Origin: Verrucomicrobiota bacterium
GTDB lineage: Bacteria > Verrucomicrobiota > Kiritimatiellia > JAAZAB01
DNA: 8,022 nucleotides
Direction of reading: 5' to 3'
NCBI GenBank assembly: GCA_018896395.1
Contig: JAHIMN010000119.1
Location: 1 to 8,022, forward strand
Below are positions 5,003 through 8,022 of this stretch, piece after piece. The translations under genes and the position numbers were made by a program. The notes below the pieces were generated by a model. The model searched no databases and was not told the DNA's origin. It worked only from the letters and a program-made list of their open reading frames with translations. How positions within the stretch are numbered: position 1 is the stretch's first letter; each line of letters opens with the position of its first letter.

Positions 5003-5077
5003 CCTGCCCGCCCGCCCGTAACGCTGTCGCGTAGCGACTGCGGGCAGGCAGTGCTACAGCATTGCAGGCGGGCGACC
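5003..5077. repeat. GC-rich hairpin repeat, compound copy 3
   Basis: CCTGCCCGC (5003-5011) and GCGGGCAGG (5040-5048) are perfect 9-bp complements around a smaller CGCT/AGCG stem. The second half (5048-5073) carries the family core GCAGTGCT-AC-AGCATTGC followed by AGGCGGGC. It therefore looks like two family units fused or nested. It lies in the long gap between the beta-barrel gene and the coiled-coil gene. Confidence 0.65.
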
Positions 5078-5115
5078 TTTCGCGGGCAAACTGAAATTGC
5101 TTCAGCGTTATCGGC

Positions 5116-5143
5116 ATTATTATGCAACTCCATTGGAGGTCAA
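5116..5143 (-). promoter_or_regulatory. Candidate sigma70 promoter facing the beta-barrel gene
   Basis: On the minus strand TTGACC (5143-5138, 5/6) is followed after 16 bases by AATAAT (5121-5116, 5/6). Transcription would start near 5110 and run about 400 nt through two repeat elements before the ATG at 4700. If real, those repeats lie in the gene's long 5' leader. No better candidate is seen nearer the gene. Confidence 0.35.
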
Positions 5144-5165
5144 GCTAATTTTTTATTTCCCTTGA

Positions 5166-5228
5166 TGCCGGATTTCGTAACGAAAGATGACATCTCATCC
5201 GGCAAAATCACTGGTCATTTCAATGACC
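5166..5228 (-). terminator. Structured 3' end of the coiled-coil gene
   Basis: GGTCATT-TC-AATGACC (5213-5228) is a perfect 7-bp hairpin overlapping the stop codon. Beyond it TGCCGGAT (5166-5173) and ATCCGGCA (5197-5204) form an outer 8-bp stem that encloses two small hairpins, TTTCG/CGAAA and AGATG/CATCT, giving a three-way junction. No T-tract follows on the minus strand, so it may protect the mRNA 3' end rather than terminate by the classic intrinsic mechanism. Confidence 0.4.
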
Positions 5229-6990
5229 GACGGAATTTGCTGACTTGGTTCACGAATGCCGGCACGGTGTCGAGCGGGATGGCGCGCGCGCCGGCGGTCA
5301 ACGGCGCTGTATCAAGAACCAGACAGCGTTGATTGTCCACCATGAGTCCGATGAAAGTGCCTTCTTCGGTAACGACGAAATCACCGGTCTCGGGTCGGGC
5401 ATTCGGATTGGTGAATGCGTTCTGAAAGATGCTGACCCAGGCGCGCACGTTACGCCGGATGACGAGATAACGCGGATCATGCATGTCAAACGAGGCTTCG
5501 ATGGTGAAGCTCAAGCCTTCCGAAGAGCGCTTGAAGAGGTGCAGCCCGCCCGTACCCCGCTTTTCCAGGGCCGGCCGCCCGAGAATCTTCATGGGGGTAA
5601 CATTCGTGATGCCGGCCGCCGTCAACTGCGGGTCATTGGTGACGCTGAACCCAATTAGCACAACGCGTGGATTGTCCGCCAAGGCCTGCAAGGGGCCTTT
5701 GAGCAATGTCGAGGTTCGCGCGCCGCTCCGCCGTGCGATGCGGTAATAAACATGCCGCAAGGACGAGGATGCGCCGGGCCAGTTCAGGCCCAGGTCCTTA
5801 TAGCCGGCGGCTAACCATAACCCGTCCGCCGCGGACAAGAGCGGCGGATATACCACGGCGGCATGCGTATCGAACTGCTGGCCGCTGATATCACTATCCC
5901 GGTATTCCTGGGTCAGCGAAACCCGCAGTTCCACCCGGGCATCTCGGAAAGGCCGGAACGGACCCGGCCGCTTGGCGCCGATATCTTCCACTTTGGATGC
6001 CAGGCCCTTGATCTGGGCTTGGAGTGCATCCTGATTCTGGCGCACGGCCGCAATGCCCGAAGCCAACTGGTCGGTCCGCCCGGTTATGACCGTTTGCAGG
6101 GCGTCCTGCAAGGCCATGTGCTGGGCCGCCATTGCTTCGAGCTTGGCGTCAAATCCCTTGAATTCATCCGGAGTGCCGACGGCGTTCAACGCCGGGACCG
6201 ATTCCGCCAGGCTGGATACGGAAGCTTCCAATTGCTGTTGGTTCGCGGCGATATCCTGAAGGCTGGTGCGCATGGCCCGGGGCAGATTTGCGGCCAGGGT
6301 ATTGACGGATTGGAGGGTGGTTTCCATCCGGGCCTGCGCGGTCTGCAGGTCGCCGATGCGGGTGTTCATTAAAGCCTGGCGCTCGGCCACGTCCGTAATC
6401 TTGACTTGCGTAACCGTTTCCTGCTGTTGCAAGGTAAGCAGGTTGGTGGAAATGGTTTTCTGGTCGGTCTGAATATCTTTTAGTGCGATCTGCACCTGTT
6501 CCTGTTTCTTGTTAATTTCTTCCAGGGAGCGGGTATTCTTGGCCAGGCTGGCGATGCTTTCCTGCTGGCTGGTAATGGTTTTTGCGTGTTCCTGGACTGT
6601 CGTGGCCATCCGCTGTTGTTCCTGCTTCAAGGCTTCAGCTTCTTTTGCTTTCTGTTCCAGTTCCTGCTGGCGCGTTTGCAGTTCCTGGCGTTGGCTGGTA
6701 AGCGTGGTCTCCAAGCTCGATTTCACAAATTCCAGATCGGACGATTTCCGGTTCAATTGAGCGATGGTCTTTTCCTGGGTCAGTAACTTGTGGCTGATAA
6801 GCGCATCCTGGGACTCGCGCATCCAGAGCGCTTCCATGTCGGCGATGGCTGCGGGAGCAAAATCCGGCGCCGGCGGCGCCGTGCGTCCGCCCGCGCCTGC
6901 CGCCACCTGCCAATTGTCCGGCCCGGTGATGAACAGCAGGAGCGAGGATACCAGGAAATCCATGATGATGATAAGAATGGCCGGTCGCAT
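5215..6990 (-). CDS. Membrane-anchored coiled-coil protein with C-terminal beta-rich domain
   Basis: I do not recognise a named family. The 591 residues begin with one transmembrane helix (PAILIIIMDFLVSSLLLFITG, about 3-23) that contains a buried aspartate, D11. A Pro/Ala-rich linker follows (24-50). Residues about 55-340 are almost entirely predicted coiled coil, rich in Gln, Glu, Lys and Leu (for example QELQTRQQELEQKAKEAEAL). The C-terminal part (350-591) is beta-rich, with YLVIRRNVRAWVSIFQNAF, GDFVVTEEGTFIGLMVDN and CLVLDTAPL. The likely topology is a short cytoplasmic N-terminus with the rest in the periplasm. An Asp-bearing single helix followed by a long periplasmic stalk recalls MotB/ExbD-type subunits, but the C-terminus is not an OmpA-like domain that I can identify. 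Start: GGAAGGA lies about 11 bases before the ATG. It starts 7 bp after the upstream membrane-protein gene, so the two are almost surely cotranscribed. Confidence 0.85.
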   Translation of the reverse strand: MRPAILIIIMDFLVSSLLLFITGPDNWQVAAGAGGRTAPPAPDFAPAAIADMEALWMRESQDALISHKLLTQEKTIAQLNRKSSDLEFVKSSLETTLTSQRQELQTRQQELEQKAKEAEALKQEQQRMATTVQEHAKTITSQQESIASLAKNTRSLEEINKKQEQVQIALKDIQTDQKTISTNLLTLQQQETVTQVKITDVAERQALMNTRIGDLQTAQARMETTLQSVNTLAANLPRAMRTSLQDIAANQQQLEASVSSLAESVPALNAVGTPDEFKGFDAKLEAMAAQHMALQDALQTVITGRTDQLASGIAAVRQNQDALQAQIKGLASKVEDIGAKRPGPFRPFRDARVELRVSLTQEYRDSDISGQQFDTHAAVVYPPLLSAADGLWLAAGYKDLGLNWPGASSSLRHVYYRIARRSGARTSTLLKGPLQALADNPRVVLIGFSVTNDPQLTAAGITNVTPMKILGRPALEKRGTGGLHLFKRSSEGLSFTIEASFDMHDPRYLVIRRNVRAWVSIFQNAFTNPNARPETGDFVVTEEGTFIGLMVDNQRCLVLDTAPLTAGARAIPLDTVPAFVNQVSKFRRSLK

Positions 6991-6997
6991 GGCGGCT

Positions 6998-7999
6998 TTA
7001 TTCCTTCCCGGTGATCAGGCTTTCGCGCAAGGGGTATAGATAAAACAGTCTCAGCACGACGGCCAGGACAATCCCGATCAGCGTCGAAGAATAGGCCAGG
7101 AACCGGGCCACGCCGACGCCATACGTCGTAATCAGAATGAAGGAGAAAATCGTCACCGCCAGTCCGCAATAGAGGGGCAGGTCAAGGAAAATGTCCAGGT
7201 TCTCCATGCGTTTCAGTCGCGTAGGCAGGTCCGTGGCGGTGTCATTCTCGACATCCTTGATTCGGCGGTGGGCGATCACCCAGCAGATGCCCTGCACGAT
7301 CAGGATGCCGGCCACCATGATGGCCATGGAGATGGCATTCATATTACCACTGCTCGTCATGGGCCCGGTGCCGTTGCCCTCCAGTTTCAGGCCGCCGCTA
7401 TCTGTCGCTGGGCCGGGCACCAGCGCTCCCAGCATGAGGAGCAGGCTGATGGTTGCACCGACTGCCGTGGCCGCAATCCAGTAATTTTTCCGTCCCGCGA
7501 ATTGCTTGACCCCCGCCACGTCGGTTTTGCTCACGGTGGGAATGAGCGATACCAATAAGATGGAGCAAAGTCCCGCCACAACCAAATACTTCAACAGTGT
7601 GGCCTTCATGCCAAAGGCTGACCGGAAGGCTAACCAATGCTCAACCAGCCGGGAAGGCACCAGCACCCGGCTGCGGTTGAGCTCGTTCAGAGAGGCTAAC
7701 GTCACGGCGGGGTGGTCGCCGATCCAGACAACGCCGACCGGGCCTTTACGCACCGCCGCGTACAGGAGGTCCAGGCCCGCCGGCCCCTGTTTCAGGATGA
7801 CATCAATCGCGCGGGTCGCCGCTTGCGGCGCTTCCGTGCCGGCCACGATCAGAACTTGGGTCAGCTTTGCGGCGCTTGACGGGGTGGTGGACGCCATTTT
7901 GATCAGAACCTTGAGCTGTTCAAGGCTCCGCGCCTGCTTGAGCAAGATGGCAAACTCTGTCCAAGTTTTGCACGTCTTCGCCAACTGGTAAACCGGCAT
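6998..7999 (-). CDS. Multi-pass membrane protein with helical N-terminal domain, partner of the coiled-coil protein
   Basis: I do not recognise a named family. From the ATG at 7999 it has 333 residues; AGGATG lies eight bases upstream, but the frame stays open to the window edge (upstream codons read AAAQDAL), so the gene may begin outside. Residues 1-130 are soluble and helical, with repeat-like pairs (LEQLKVLIKMA, AAKLTQVLIVAG, ATRAIDVILKQG, GLDLLYAAVRKG) suggestive of HEAT/TPR-like packing. Five hydrophobic helices follow at about 135-154, 172-194, 222-244, 274-293 and 298-320, then a short tail, YPLRESLITGKE. The last two helices (GLAVTIFSFILITTYG and STLIGIVLAVVLRLFYLYP) faintly resemble the paired channel helices of MotA/TolQ/ExbB proteins. 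With the next gene 7 bp downstream encoding a single-helix Asp-bearing stalk protein, a complex of the two is likely. The function is unknown. Confidence 0.8.
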   Translation of the reverse strand: MPVYQLAKTCKTWTEFAILLKQARSLEQLKVLIKMASTTPSSAAKLTQVLIVAGTEAPQAATRAIDVILKQGPAGLDLLYAAVRKGPVGVVWIGDHPAVTLASLNELNRSRVLVPSRLVEHWLAFRSAFGMKATLLKYLVVAGLCSILLVSLIPTVSKTDVAGVKQFAGRKNYWIAATAVGATISLLLMLGALVPGPATDSGGLKLEGNGTGPMTSSGNMNAISMAIMVAGILIVQGICWVIAHRRIKDVENDTATDLPTRLKRMENLDIFLDLPLYCGLAVTIFSFILITTYGVGVARFLAYSSTLIGIVLAVVLRLFYLYPLRESLITGKE

Positions 8000-8022
8000 G
8001 AGCGCATCCTGCGCGGCGGCCA

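Noticed and set aside
4818..5117. Minus-strand open frame of 99 codons
   Set aside because: It is composed of the two repeat elements; peptides such as PACNAVALPAR and NTRKDAKK are translations of repeats.

Overview
The window looks like chromosome from a Gram-negative bacterium, about 55-58% GC by eye. A small outer-membrane-type beta-barrel ending in Phe and a long-form YidC with a large periplasmic domain support a double membrane. The intergenic regions are packed with short dispersed repeats of the 'accacggatgaacacgga', 'acgcgaaaggacgcgaaa' and 'gcagaat' kinds, which I associate with PVC-group genomes (Kiritimatiellota, Lentisphaerota, Verrucomicrobiota, Omnitrophota). That placement is inference.

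Every convincing gene is on the minus strand, so the layout reads from right to left. At the right are two closely spaced genes for a membrane pair: a five-helix membrane protein (6998-7999, possibly entering from outside the window) and, 7 bp later, a 591-residue protein with one N-terminal membrane helix, a long coiled coil and a C-terminal beta-rich domain (5215-6990). A structured 3' end follows, then about 500 bp without a convincing gene (4701-5214) holding a promoter candidate, two repeat elements and a doubtful leader ORF. Next come a small secreted beta-barrel protein (4188-4700), a hairpin, and a YqaA/DedA-type membrane protein (3468-4103).

The left half is the conserved cluster rpmH - rnpA - yidD - yidC: ribosomal protein L34 (a 45-codon gene at 3208-3345), the RNase P protein, the YidD insertion factor and the YidC insertase. 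They link translation, tRNA 5' maturation and insertion of proteins into the inner membrane. The first 35 codons of an ABC transporter ATPase run off the left edge.

The odd part is the spacing of this housekeeping cluster, whose genes often sit close together elsewhere. Here each gap is filled by a different repeat: a tandem heptamer/inverted repeat across the yidC stop, GC-rich hairpins between yidD and yidC, a repeat nested inside another repeat plus a large palindrome between rnpA and yidD, and a family hairpin plus a solitary 32-bp type I-C-like CRISPR repeat between rpmH and rnpA. The CRISPR-like unit ends exactly at the A of the rnpA start codon, and the first ~20 codons of rnpA carry another repeat hairpin. 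This is the most unusual signal in the window. The second most interesting item is the membrane pair, whose design recalls, without proving, ion-driven MotA/MotB or ExbB/ExbD systems.
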